From assembly GCF_026790065.1 (NCBI RefSeq), contig NZ_JALAMO010000001.1, positions 124,001 through 188,000 on the forward strand: DNA of 64,000 bases. The letters run 5' to 3'. This DNA is from Bacillus sp. N13C7 (GTDB lineage: Bacteria > Bacillota > Bacilli > Bacillales > Bacillaceae). The position numbers were made by a program, and so were the translations under genes. Of this stretch, positions 1-7,062 are shown piece after piece. Under the pieces are notes generated by a model. The model was given only the letters and a program-made list of their open reading frames with translations. It did no database searches and was not told the DNA's origin. Each line of letters begins with the position of its first letter. The first letter of the stretch is position 1.

Positions 1-1014
1 GTAGCCGGCCAATGCCGCACCGTAGCAGCAGGCGATAATCATCAGCACCCAATACTGATGCCCGATTAATTGAGGCGTGTAATAAAGCGCCAGCGTAAAA
101 ATGCCGCACCCCACACCGCCAAACCACATCACGGTATTCCGCCAGCCCAGTTTATCTCCGACTGCACCGAAAATGATATTAAACAGAATATTAACAAAAA
201 ACAGCGTCCCCCATATTTGCAGCCATTCTGAAACAGAATATCCGTAACGCGCTAAATAAGTCGGAAGAAAGATGGCAAATCCAAATTGTCCTATGGCATT
301 AATTGTTTTGACCACTCCGCCGATGCCAACTTTAGGGTTTTCAAACATTATTGTAAAAGCCTTCGACAGCTCTTTCCATTTCGGCTGATCTTGTTTTTGC
401 ACAGGTGTAAATTTATCTTTGTTAAAAAATAGGGCGAGACATCCACCTGCCGCTACAAACAGTAAAGCGCTCCAAAGCGTATTGATTTCCCCAAATGCCG
501 GAACCGCATAGCTTGAATAGAACGGGCCGAGCACATTAAGACCGCACGTAAACATAAACCAAAACCAGCCGACGGCTTTTCCTAGAATCTTTTGAGAGGT
601 GCTGTATGACACCCATACAAGAAAAGAGTATGCAAACAGCGGATATCCCAAGCCTCTAAGCGCATAGCTTCCTAAGAGAGCCGGATAATACATATGAGGA
701 ATCGCCCAGCCGATAAAAGCGGCCGAACCGAGGATAAATGCAAGCAAGCCGACAGTCATTGTTTTTCTTGGCCCCCAAGTTTGGACAAACGTGCCTGAAA
801 GCCAAGCCGAGATGGTGACAGCAATGCCGTACATAGTAAATAACGATGCGGATTGCTGCATACTGAGACCATGATCAACGAGAAAAGGAGACAGCCAGCC
901 TTGTTCGAGGCCGTCTCCAACCATAAAGATGACAACGCCAATGTAACCCCAAACCATGTGAGAAGGAATTCCGATTTTGTTCAAAACATTTCCTTTAGCA
1001 TGTGCTGTATTCAT
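1..1014 (-). CDS. csbX: CsbX, MFS-family transporter (3' end cut off by the window)
   Basis: Major facilitator superfamily permease with alternating hydrophobic segments. The first 338 codons are present and the C-terminus lies beyond base 1, so about 100 residues are missing if the usual length of roughly 435 applies. The start is the ATG at 1012-1014, preceded by a GGTGGAG ribosome site. It lies 70 bp downstream of yrbE on the same strand, and a SigB-like promoter lies in the gap. In B. subtilis csbX is a general-stress gene of the SigB regulon, annotated as a putative alpha-ketoglutarate-type permease. The substrate cannot be read from the sequence. Confidence 0.85.
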   Translation of the reverse strand, partial: MNTAHAKGNVLNKIGIPSHMVWGYIGVVIFMVGDGLEQGWLSPFLVDHGLSMQQSASLFTMYGIAVTISAWLSGTFVQTWGPRKTMTVGLLAFILGSAAFIGWAIPHMYYPALLGSYALRGLGYPLFAYSFLVWVSYSTSQKILGKAVGWFWFMFTCGLNVLGPFYSSYAVPAFGEINTLWSALLFVAAGGCLALFFNKDKFTPVQKQDQPKWKELSKAFTIMFENPKVGIGGVVKTINAIGQFGFAIFLPTYLARYGYSVSEWLQIWGTLFFVNILFNIIFGAVGDKLGWRNTVMWFGGVGCGIFTLALYYTPQLIGHQYWVLMIIACCYGAALAGY

Positions 1015-1050
1015 TTTCTCCACCGCCTACTTAAAGTATCAATGGAGTAT

Positions 1051-1076
1051 ATACCCAAGCTTGCTGAAATGTAATC
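1051..1076 (-). promoter_or_regulatory. SigB-like promoter of csbX
   Basis: On the minus strand GATTAC, then 14 bp, then GGGTAT. The -10 fits the SigB consensus exactly and the -35 fits GTTTAA poorly. It sits between the yrbE stop and the csbX start, so csbX would have its own stress promoter besides read-through from yrbE. Confidence 0.5.
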
Positions 1077-1084
1077 CTGCTTGA

Positions 1085-2110
1085 TTAAAAAACAATTTTT
1101 TCAGTATGCTCAATACTGACAGGCATGCCAATGGCGAGCGATTGCTGAGCCGCTCTGGCAATCCGTTCCGCCTGAAAGCCGTCATTGCCGGTGCAGGCTG
1201 TCTCCTGATTTGTGTCAATCGCTTCCGCAAACCGAAGAATCTCTTCCTCATATGCATCCTTATAGCGTTCAAGGAAAAAGAAATGCGGCTTATCCTTCAT
1301 CACAAAGTCAGCGGTTGACACTTCGACCGTCGTCGGCCTGCTATTGTCCGCCGCTGCCGAGCCTTTCGTCCCGAAGATCTCAACTCGCTGGTCATATCCG
1401 TACACAGCTTGGCGGCTGTTGTCAATCACAGCCATGGCACCGTTTTCAAAAGTCAGTGTAATGACAGCCGTGTCAATATCCCCCAGCTCTGCAAAGGAAG
1501 GATTCACCAAAGCCGCCCCCTTTGCATACACCTCCGTCACTTCGCTTCCCATAATATATCTGGCCATATCAAAATCATGGATCGACATATCCATAAACAA
1601 GCCGCCTGAAGTACGGACATACTCTATATTCGGGAGTTCTGGGTCCCTAGAAGTAATTTTTAATAAATGGGGCGTACCAATTTCATCATTTTCAACAATC
1701 GTTTTGATCTTCTTAAAATGAGGGTCAAAACGGCGGTTAAAACCGACTTGAAGTGCAACCCCGTGTTTTCGGACTGCTGCAAGCGCTTCTTTTGTTTCAT
1801 CTAGAGAAAAACTGATAGGCTTTTCACAAAAAATGTGTTTTTTCGCCTCGGCCGCTTCTCTGATCATCTGCGTATGTACAGCTGTCGGGGAGCAAATAAA
1901 AACAGCGTCAATATCAGGGTCATGCAATAAATCACGATAGTCAGAGGTTATGTATTCAATCTGATGACTGTCAGCCCAGTTTTTTATACGATTTGCCTGA
2001 ATATCAGAGACCGCCTTTATTTTCATATGAGGAATCCGGCTTATATTTTGAACATGAAGTTTCCCGATGCGCCCTGCGCCGATAATCCCTGTCACAATCT
2101 GTTTGGTCAT
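1085..2110 (-). CDS. yrbE: Inositol 2-dehydrogenase-like oxidoreductase (Gfo/Idh/MocA family)
   Basis: A 341-residue NAD(P)-dependent sugar or inositol dehydrogenase. The N-terminus has the Rossmann motif GIIGAGRIG at about residues 8-16. EKPISF at about residue 95 carries the family's conserved Lys-Pro, and a Gfo/Idh C-terminal substrate domain follows (SIHDFD near residue 177). The start ATG has a strong AAGGGGGAA site. It is upstream of csbX in the same direction, consistent with a transporter-plus-dehydrogenase unit. Cre-like sequences lie just upstream, which suggests carbon catabolite control. The family is clear; the exact substrate (myo-inositol or another polyol) is inferred from homologues. 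Confidence 0.85.
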   Translation of the reverse strand: MTKQIVTGIIGAGRIGKLHVQNISRIPHMKIKAVSDIQANRIKNWADSHQIEYITSDYRDLLHDPDIDAVFICSPTAVHTQMIREAAEAKKHIFCEKPISFSLDETKEALAAVRKHGVALQVGFNRRFDPHFKKIKTIVENDEIGTPHLLKITSRDPELPNIEYVRTSGGLFMDMSIHDFDMARYIMGSEVTEVYAKGAALVNPSFAELGDIDTAVITLTFENGAMAVIDNSRQAVYGYDQRVEIFGTKGSAAADNSRPTTVEVSTADFVMKDKPHFFFLERYKDAYEEEILRFAEAIDTNQETACTGNDGFQAERIARAAQQSLAIGMPVSIEHTEKIVF

Positions 2111-2169
2111 AGCTTGTTCCCCCTTGGATATTCACGAAAGCGCTTTATTTAAAATTAATACTATCCCAT

Positions 2170-2186
2170 TTGTAAGCGCTTTTCAA
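2170..2186. promoter_or_regulatory. cre-like site upstream of yrbE
   Basis: TTGTAAGCGCTTTTCAA matches the CcpA consensus (WTGNAANCGNWNNCW) at most positions, with its central AAGCGCTT palindrome. A second weaker copy, ACGAAAGCGCTTTA, lies at 2133-2147. Repression by CcpA is inferred. Confidence 0.45.
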
Positions 2187-2346
2187 GAAGGGAAATGACC
2201 GCTTTATATCTCTTTAATCACAATCAAGGCTTATAGGTAGCCTTCTTCTTCAAGACCAGATACACTAGATATAGGCTCTTTTTCCTGAACAGTTTATGAT
2301 TTTCCTATAAACAACTGCATAAAATAGAGCAAAGAAGGTGAATGAA

Positions 2347-2994
2347 ATGCTGACAAAAGCAGAGGCACTGGCCCATTCAGTCATATACCGCAAGAACAGC
2401 AGATTTGATAAAGTGAAAGAAAAACCCGAGGAATTAACCCTCATCGGCAAGGGAAGAAGCGCCTATGTGTTTGCCTTAACAGAAGGCAATCGAAAAATGG
2501 CGCTGAAAGTATTTTTTCCGGAATATCAAGCGACAGCCGTCAAAGAAGCCGCGATTTATGAAAAATTAGCCGGGTCCGCATTCTACCCTGACATTTATGA
2601 AACTGGTGATTCATTTATTCTCATGGAATATATTAAAGGTGAAACCTTTTATAACTGTCTGAAAAAAGGCATTGCGATCAGTGATGACATGATTCAGCAA
2701 GTTGAAGACGCACTCGCTGACGCACGGGCAGCCGGTCTGAACCCGTCAGACATTCATTTGCGGAATCTGATTCTGACAGAAACCGGAGCAGTGCGGGTAA
2801 TTGATGTTGCGAGGTTTGAACAGACAAAAACCTGCACTCAGTGGGACGACTTAAAATCAGCGTATCATGCACTCTATAAAAAACCGATATTCCCCAAAAA
2901 GATTCCGGGTTTTTGGCTTGAGATTATTGCATTTTTATATAAGAAAGATTGGTTTCAAAAGCATTTCGCGCAACGGAAGAGAAAGTATTCTTAA
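2347..2994 (+). CDS. yrzF: YrzF, small protein-kinase-like protein
   Basis: A 215-residue single-domain kinase-like fold. A glycine loop (IGKGRSAYVF) lies near residue 35 and a lysine in MALKVFF near residue 55. The catalytic-loop equivalent DIHLRN keeps the Asp and Asn, and IDVARF stands in place of DFG. The ATG at 2347 is preferred over an in-frame GTG at 2338 because AAGGTG at 2335-2340 then acts as the ribosome site. It is divergent from yrbE and closed by a strong terminator, so it is probably a single-gene unit. Kinase activity is inferred from retained motifs; the substrate is unknown. Confidence 0.75.
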   Translation: MLTKAEALAHSVIYRKNSRFDKVKEKPEELTLIGKGRSAYVFALTEGNRKMALKVFFPEYQATAVKEAAIYEKLAGSAFYPDIYETGDSFILMEYIKGETFYNCLKKGIAISDDMIQQVEDALADARAAGLNPSDIHLRNLILTETGAVRVIDVARFEQTKTCTQWDDLKSAYHALYKKPIFPKKIPGFWLEIIAFLYKKDWFQKHFAQRKRKYS

Positions 2995-2998
2995 TTCA

Positions 2999-3031
2999 AA
3001 AAGGCAGCCGCTCAAGCGGCTGCCTTTTTCT
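2999..3031 (+). terminator. Intrinsic terminator of yrzF
   Basis: GGCAGCCGCT-CAA-GCGGCTGCC stem followed by TTTTTCT, 5 bp after the yrzF stop. A-residues on the other side would let it also serve the convergent small gene at 3040. Confidence 0.9.
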
Positions 3032-3039
3032 AGTTATAT

Positions 3040-3162
3040 TTACTTTCTGACAGCAGAAATCAGTTTCATTTGTTCAGGTGACAGCTTAATTCGATAGCCT
3101 CTCACAGTTAAGTAAACCGCTTCTGAGCCCTTCTCGCCGGAATCACAATATGTTTTCTCCAT
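3040..3162 (-). CDS. Small hypothetical protein (40 aa)
   Basis: A 40-codon frame starting at the ATG 3160-3162, with GGGGGAA placed 5 bp upstream. The product is charged and soluble, with one cysteine near its start and no membrane segment (MEKTYCDSGEKGSEAVYLTV, then a basic half ending SAVRK). It is convergent with yrzF and shares its terminator. I do not recognise a family. The well-placed ribosome site and lack of overlap with another gene are the evidence that it is real. Confidence 0.55.
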   Translation of the reverse strand: MEKTYCDSGEKGSEAVYLTVRGYRIKLSPEQMKLISAVRK

Positions 3163-3260
3163 TTCTGTTCCCCCACCCTTTATCTGTTTGATTTCATCAT
3201 ACCAGCAGTTTATTGAGGGAATTTTAAGGAAATGTAAAGATAGCATAAACCCGTTATATG

Positions 3261-3267
3261 GTAAAAT
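3261..3267 (+). promoter_or_regulatory. Possible extended -10 promoter of the DUF5412 pair
   Basis: TATGGTAAAAT is an extended -10 (TGNTAAAAT) without a good -35. It would start transcription about 14 nt before the expected start codon. Confidence 0.35.
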
Positions 3268-3287
3268 GAAAAAAAGGAGGGAGTTAC

Positions 3288-3683
3288 ATCAATACACGCA
3301 GCAACATCGCGCTTATCATGTTTCTTCTAATATTCTTTTGCGGCGCCGTCTATTGGATGCTATTTTCACTGAAAAACGTTCCAAAAGGCAGTCTTGTCCA
3401 ATCGGTTGAATCACCGGACGGCAATTATACGTTAAACACGTATGTATCCCAAAATACCTTAAGCTTAGATGCAGCCAGAGGAGAACTGGTGAATGAAAAA
3501 ACACTTGTTAAAAAAACAATTTACTGGAATTATCCGGACAGCAGCCCAGCTGTTAAATGGATGAATCACAATACAGTGAAAATCGGCAATCAGACCCTAC
3601 ATCTTGATACTGATGAAACGTATGATTGGCGAAGGGATGATCATTGGATCCGTGAAGAACCGCCGCAGGCGTCAAAAAGGTGA
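3288..3683 (+). CDS. DUF5412-type membrane-anchored protein, apparently starting at ATC
   Basis: One N-terminal membrane segment (ALIMFLLIFFCGAVYWMLF) is followed by an extracytoplasmic domain. That domain has the pattern SPDGNYTLNTYVS...RGEL...IYWNYPDSSPAVKW, which I associate with DUF5412 proteins. The first ATG in frame (3318) lies inside the membrane segment and 36 bp from the ribosome site. AGGAGGG (3277-3282) is placed ideally for the in-frame ATC at 3288. That would add NTRSNIALI, including the usual positive charge ahead of the segment, and give 131 residues. No ATG, GTG or TTG lies in frame between the stop at 3267 and 3318. Either ATC is used or the start codon has mutated. The function of the family is unknown. 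It is followed 5 bp later by a small membrane peptide gene. Confidence 0.6.
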   Translation: MNTRSNIALIMFLLIFFCGAVYWMLFSLKNVPKGSLVQSVESPDGNYTLNTYVSQNTLSLDAARGELVNEKTLVKKTIYWNYPDSSPAVKWMNHNTVKIGNQTLHLDTDETYDWRRDDHWIREEPPQASKR

Positions 3684-3688
3684 TAAAC

Positions 3689-3826
3689 ATGAATGAGCTA
3701 AATAAAACAAATGAAAAACGATTTCAACACTTCCTGATTGTTTTTCCTTTTATATACGGATTAACAGAGCTCGGCTATTTGTTGCTAAAGGATTTTATCA
3801 CACTTGCTATCAATTTGCCTCTGTAA
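3689..3826 (+). CDS. Small single-pass membrane peptide (45 aa)
   Basis: ATG at 3689 is preceded by AAAAAGGTGA. The product has a charged N-terminus (MNELNKTNEKRFQH), one hydrophobic stretch (FLIVFPFIYGLTELGYLLL), and an amphipathic tail ending LAINLPL. It starts 5 bp after the DUF5412 gene and shares a terminator with it, so the two form an operon. I do not recognise the family. It could be a partner subunit of the DUF5412 protein. Confidence 0.6.
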   Translation: MNELNKTNEKRFQHFLIVFPFIYGLTELGYLLLKDFITLAINLPL

Positions 3827-3827
3827 G

Positions 3828-3868
3828 AAAAACGCGGCGTCATCAATATGCCGTGTTTTCTTTTTTTC
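3828..3868 (+). terminator. Terminator of the DUF5412 pair
   Basis: AAAACGCGGC and GCCGTGTTTT arms around an 11-nt loop, followed by CTTTTTTTCTT. Confidence 0.85.
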
Positions 3869-3987
3869 TTCCTCTTCTCATTGAATATTACCAGTCATAT
3901 AATGTGACAAATCGATTGTAGAAATAGTTCGATTAGACCAAAATCCTTTTTATACATGTATTCCAAATGAAGTGAGGGGGAAGGTTG

Positions 3988-5442
3988 ATGGCAGATTTTG
4001 TGGCTAGTTTGAATGCGGTCTTATGGAGTACGCCCGTTATTTATATTTTATTGGGAATTGGATTTGTCTTTTCTATCATGACCCGTTTTTTGCAAGTCAG
4101 GCATTTGAAAGAAATGGTTGTGCTGATGTTCCAGGGAAAGAGCTCTGAAGCCGGTGTTTCTTCCTTTCAAGCATTATCGATTGCGCTGTCCGGCCGAGTG
4201 GGAACAGGAAACATTGCGGGTGTGGCGACAGCGATTGCCTTCGGCGGGCCTGGTGCTGTGTTCTGGATGTGGGCGATTGCCTTTATCGGCGCAGCGAGCG
4301 CCTTTGTTGAATCAACTCTTGCTCAAATTTACAAGGTGAAACAAAGCGGCCAATACAGAGGAGGCCCCGCTTATTATATAGAAAAAGGCTTAGGCATTAA
4401 ATGGTTTGCCGTCTTATTTGCAGCTGCTGCCCTTATTGCAATGGCCCTTCTCATGCCGGGCGTTCAGTCGAACTCCATAGCGGCCGGCGTCCAAAATGCA
4501 TTCGGCATCTCTCCTGCCATCACAGGCTGTGTTCTCGTTTTATTATTAGGGTTTATTATTTTTGGCGGCGTTAAACGAATTGCCAATGCCGCTCAAATGA
4601 TTGTTCCATTTATGGCTATTGGATATATCCTGCTGTCTTTGATCATTATTGTCATGAATATTACTGAACTGCCTTCTGTCATCTCATTGATTTTCAAAAG
4701 CGCTTTTGCTTTGGATTCCGCTTTTGGCGGCCTGATCGGCATGGCGATTTCCTGGGGTGTTAAACGAGGCATTTACTCAAACGAAGCCGGCCAGGGAACA
4801 GGCCCGCATCCAGCGGCCGCTGCAGAAGTTTCCCACCCGGTCAAGCAGGGGCTGGTTCAGGCATTTTCGGTTTACATCGACACCTTATTTGTATGTTCCG
4901 CAACAGCATTCATGATCTTGTTTACTGGTATGTATAATACTCAGGCTGCAGATGGTTCCTTTATTGTGCAACATCTTAAAGGCGTAGAGGCGGGGCCTGG
5001 CTTTACTCAAGCGGCTATTGACAGCGTGCTTCCCGGATTCGGTGCAGGCTTTGTCGCCATCGCTTTATTCTTCTTCGCATTTACAACAATTATGGCGTAT
5101 TACTACATCGCGGAGACAAATATCGCCTATTTAGCCCGAGGCAGAGAAAGCAAATGGGCAATGCTTGGCTTAAAACTGATTATTTTAGCCGCGACATTCT
5201 ATGGAACAGTGAAAACTGCTTCACTGGCTTGGGCATTAGGCGATGCAGGGCTTGGCATAATGGTCTGGCTGAACGTCATTGCCATTGTACTGCTTGCCAA
5301 ACCGGCGCTTCTCGCTTTACAGGATTATGAACGCCAAAAGAAGCAGGGGGTAGATCCTGTCTTTGATCCGAAGGCACTGGGCATCAAAAATGCGGATTTC
5401 TGGGAGAAAGAATACACACAAGAAAATGAGCGTGTTTCTTAA
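3988..5442 (+). CDS. yrbD: Sodium:alanine symporter family protein YrbD
   Basis: A 484-residue multi-pass transporter of the alanine or glycine:cation symporter (AGCS) family. Family motifs include ALSGRVGTGNIAGVA near residue 65 and NEAGQGTGPHPAAAA near residue 265. About ten membrane segments are visible. ATG at 3988 is chosen over TTG at 3985 because both share the same GAGGGGGAAGG site and ATG is better placed. It is monocistronic: terminators lie on both sides. Related paralogues elsewhere in B. subtilis take up alanine or glutamine, so the exact amino acid is inferred. Confidence 0.88.
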   Translation: MADFVASLNAVLWSTPVIYILLGIGFVFSIMTRFLQVRHLKEMVVLMFQGKSSEAGVSSFQALSIALSGRVGTGNIAGVATAIAFGGPGAVFWMWAIAFIGAASAFVESTLAQIYKVKQSGQYRGGPAYYIEKGLGIKWFAVLFAAAALIAMALLMPGVQSNSIAAGVQNAFGISPAITGCVLVLLLGFIIFGGVKRIANAAQMIVPFMAIGYILLSLIIIVMNITELPSVISLIFKSAFALDSAFGGLIGMAISWGVKRGIYSNEAGQGTGPHPAAAAEVSHPVKQGLVQAFSVYIDTLFVCSATAFMILFTGMYNTQAADGSFIVQHLKGVEAGPGFTQAAIDSVLPGFGAGFVAIALFFFAFTTIMAYYYIAETNIAYLARGRESKWAMLGLKLIILAATFYGTVKTASLAWALGDAGLGIMVWLNVIAIVLLAKPALLALQDYERQKKQGVDPVFDPKALGIKNADFWEKEYTQENERVS

Positions 5443-5447
5443 ACATG

Positions 5448-5487
5448 AAAAAAACCGGCCCGATATCACATCGGCCGGTTTTTTTTA
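5448..5487. terminator. Bidirectional terminator between yrbD and yrbC
   Basis: AAAACCGGCC...GGCCGGTTTT stem with T-runs on both strands. The yrbC stop codon lies inside its edge. Confidence 0.9.
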
Positions 5488-6207
5488 TAAGCGGTAATTG
5501 GTATACACTTCTTGAACGTCATCGTCATCTTCAAGGATGCCAACCAGCTTTTCCAGCTTCTCAACAGCCTGTTCATCGGCATCTGCATAGGTTTTCGGAA
5601 GCATGGTCACTTCCGCTGAAGAAATTGGATATTTCGATTCAAGAGCTGTTTTTACCTCTTCAAAACGCTCGGGCTCTGTTAATACCTCATATTGGTCTTC
5701 TTCTGTCTGCAGCTCTTCTCCCCCAGCTTCCAGCACATCAAGCATGAGCTCATCTTCTTCTATTTGCTGCTCTGTCCGGTCGATTGCAATGTATCCCTTC
5801 CGTTCAAATAAATAGGCTACACATCCGCTTTCTCCCAGACTTCCGCCATTTTTATTAAATGCTGTCCGCACGTTTGATGCCGTTCGGTTTTTGTTATCTG
5901 TTACACATTCAACCATGACGGCGATCCCTGATGGGCCGTAACCTTCATAGGTGATTTCCTCATAGCTGCCTCCGTCCTGGCTCCCCGCTGCTTTTTTAAT
6001 GGCACGGTCTATATTTTCATTTGGCATATTGGCGCCTTTTGCTTTTTCAATGACAAGACGCAATGCTGAATTTGCTTCCGGATCAGCTCCGCCTTCTTTT
6101 GCTGCCACATAGATTTCTTTCGCAAGCTTCATAAATATATTCCCGCGCTTTGCATCCTGCGCATTTTTTCTTTTTTGTATGTTTTTCCATTTGGAATGGC
6201 CTGCCAT
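5485..6207 (-). CDS. yrbC: YebC/PmpR family protein YrbC
   Basis: A 240-residue member of the YebC family, recognised from the N-terminus MAGHSKWKNIQKRKNAQDAK and the internal GYGPSGIAVMVEC. The length is typical for the family. Homologues were long annotated as DNA-binding regulators. More recent work links this group to translation of difficult sequences such as proline stretches, so the role remains to be assigned here. The start has AGAAGGTGAA. It reads towards yrbD and shares its terminator. Upstream lies coxA with its own terminator, so yrbC is probably transcribed alone. Confidence 0.88.
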   Translation of the reverse strand: MAGHSKWKNIQKRKNAQDAKRGNIFMKLAKEIYVAAKEGGADPEANSALRLVIEKAKGANMPNENIDRAIKKAAGSQDGGSYEEITYEGYGPSGIAVMVECVTDNKNRTASNVRTAFNKNGGSLGESGCVAYLFERKGYIAIDRTEQQIEEDELMLDVLEAGGEELQTEEDQYEVLTEPERFEEVKTALESKYPISSAEVTMLPKTYADADEQAVEKLEKLVGILEDDDDVQEVYTNYRL

Positions 6208-6267
6208 ATGTTCACCTTCTTTTTACGATTTTCTATGTACACTTTAATGGGTATTGTTTGTTGTTGC

Positions 6268-6306
6268 AAAGAAAAAGGCTGCCGAATAGAACTTCCGGCA
6301 GCCTTT
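6268..6306 (-). terminator. Terminator of coxA
   Basis: Minus strand GGCTGCCG, loop of about 11 nt, CGGCAGCC, then TTTTTC. It lies 6 bp past the coxA stop. Confidence 0.88.
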
Positions 6307-6311
6307 CAGTC

Positions 6312-6914
6312 CTAGCGCTTGTTCATTTTATGCAGTTTCGTGAACAGTCCTTTATCTGTGGACACTTGGACGTCACGGCCATCCGCATAGTTGCGTGCTG
6401 CTTTTGCAACATTTTCCCTGTCAGACTGAGTGAATTCTCTATGACTTCTGACTGCAACGACGACTCGGTCATCTGTTACCATCACTTGTGTGTCGTTGAC
6501 ATTTTTCACTTGTTTCACACGATTGGCAATTTTGGCAGCCAGTCTTCTGTTTTCTTGGTTGTCGTATCCGTTGTTCGTCGCGTTTCGATTCATGTTTCTG
6601 TTATTCGTGTTGTTATATGTTCCGTCAGTTGCCAAAGGAACACGGTCATCAGCAGTAACACGGTCACGGCGGTCATTTACATTCGTGGTGTTTCCGTTGC
6701 CGCCGTTCTGGTCCTCCATTAATTCAGTAACAGGACCATCATTGTCAACAATTCCTTCTCCCTGTCTGTCAGCGTCATTTTCATTTGTATAATATCCGAT
6801 TGGACGGGTATTGCCGTTATTGCGCGTATCATTCATAGCATTATCGTTTGCTCCGCATGCTGTTAAGCCGGCTGTCATTAGAATCAAGCTCGCGATCGTC
6901 ATTTTTTTACCCAA
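6312..6914 (-). CDS. coxA: CoxA, sporulation lipoprotein (YhcN/YlaJ family)
   Basis: A 200-residue spore-cortex-associated protein. With TTG at 6912-6914 as start it opens GKKMTIASLILMTAGLTACG, a lipoprotein signal peptide with lipobox LTAC. An Asn-rich linker (about residues 25-110) follows, then a conserved YhcN/YlaJ-type domain with VKQVKNVNDTQVMVTDDRV. GGGGGG lies 8 bp before the TTG; an upstream in-frame start would bury the signal peptide. It follows safA on the same strand. In B. subtilis CoxA is found with the cortex and made during sporulation. A weak terminator between the two genes leaves read-through from safA possible. Confidence 0.85.
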   Translation of the reverse strand: MGKKMTIASLILMTAGLTACGANDNAMNDTRNNGNTRPIGYYTNENDADRQGEGIVDNDGPVTELMEDQNGGNGNTTNVNDRRDRVTADDRVPLATDGTYNNTNNRNMNRNATNNGYDNQENRRLAAKIANRVKQVKNVNDTQVMVTDDRVVVAVRSHREFTQSDRENVAKAARNYADGRDVQVSTDKGLFTKLHKMNKR

Positions 6915-7029
6915 TGGAAAAGCCCCCCGTGGACGAATTTGAGCATGTTTGCTCTTTTTTATCATGTGCGCCTGAGGGGCATGTTAAGCGTGTCAGTTCT
7001 GTCCATTTGACAGTGATCTGCTTGAAAAC

Positions 7030-7056
7030 AAAAAAAGGAACGATTTACATCGTTCC
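7030..7056 (-). terminator. Terminator of safA
   Basis: Minus strand GGAACGAT-GTAA-ATCGTTCC followed by TTTTTTT, just after the safA stop. Confidence 0.9.
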
Positions 7057-7062
7057 GAACAA

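Noticed and set aside
1344-1721. 125-codon plus-strand frame in yrbE
   Set aside because: Shadow of yrbE without a ribosome site.
6150-6722. 190-codon frame opposite coxA
   Set aside because: Antisense to the Asn-rich coxA sequence, low-complexity product, no ribosome site.
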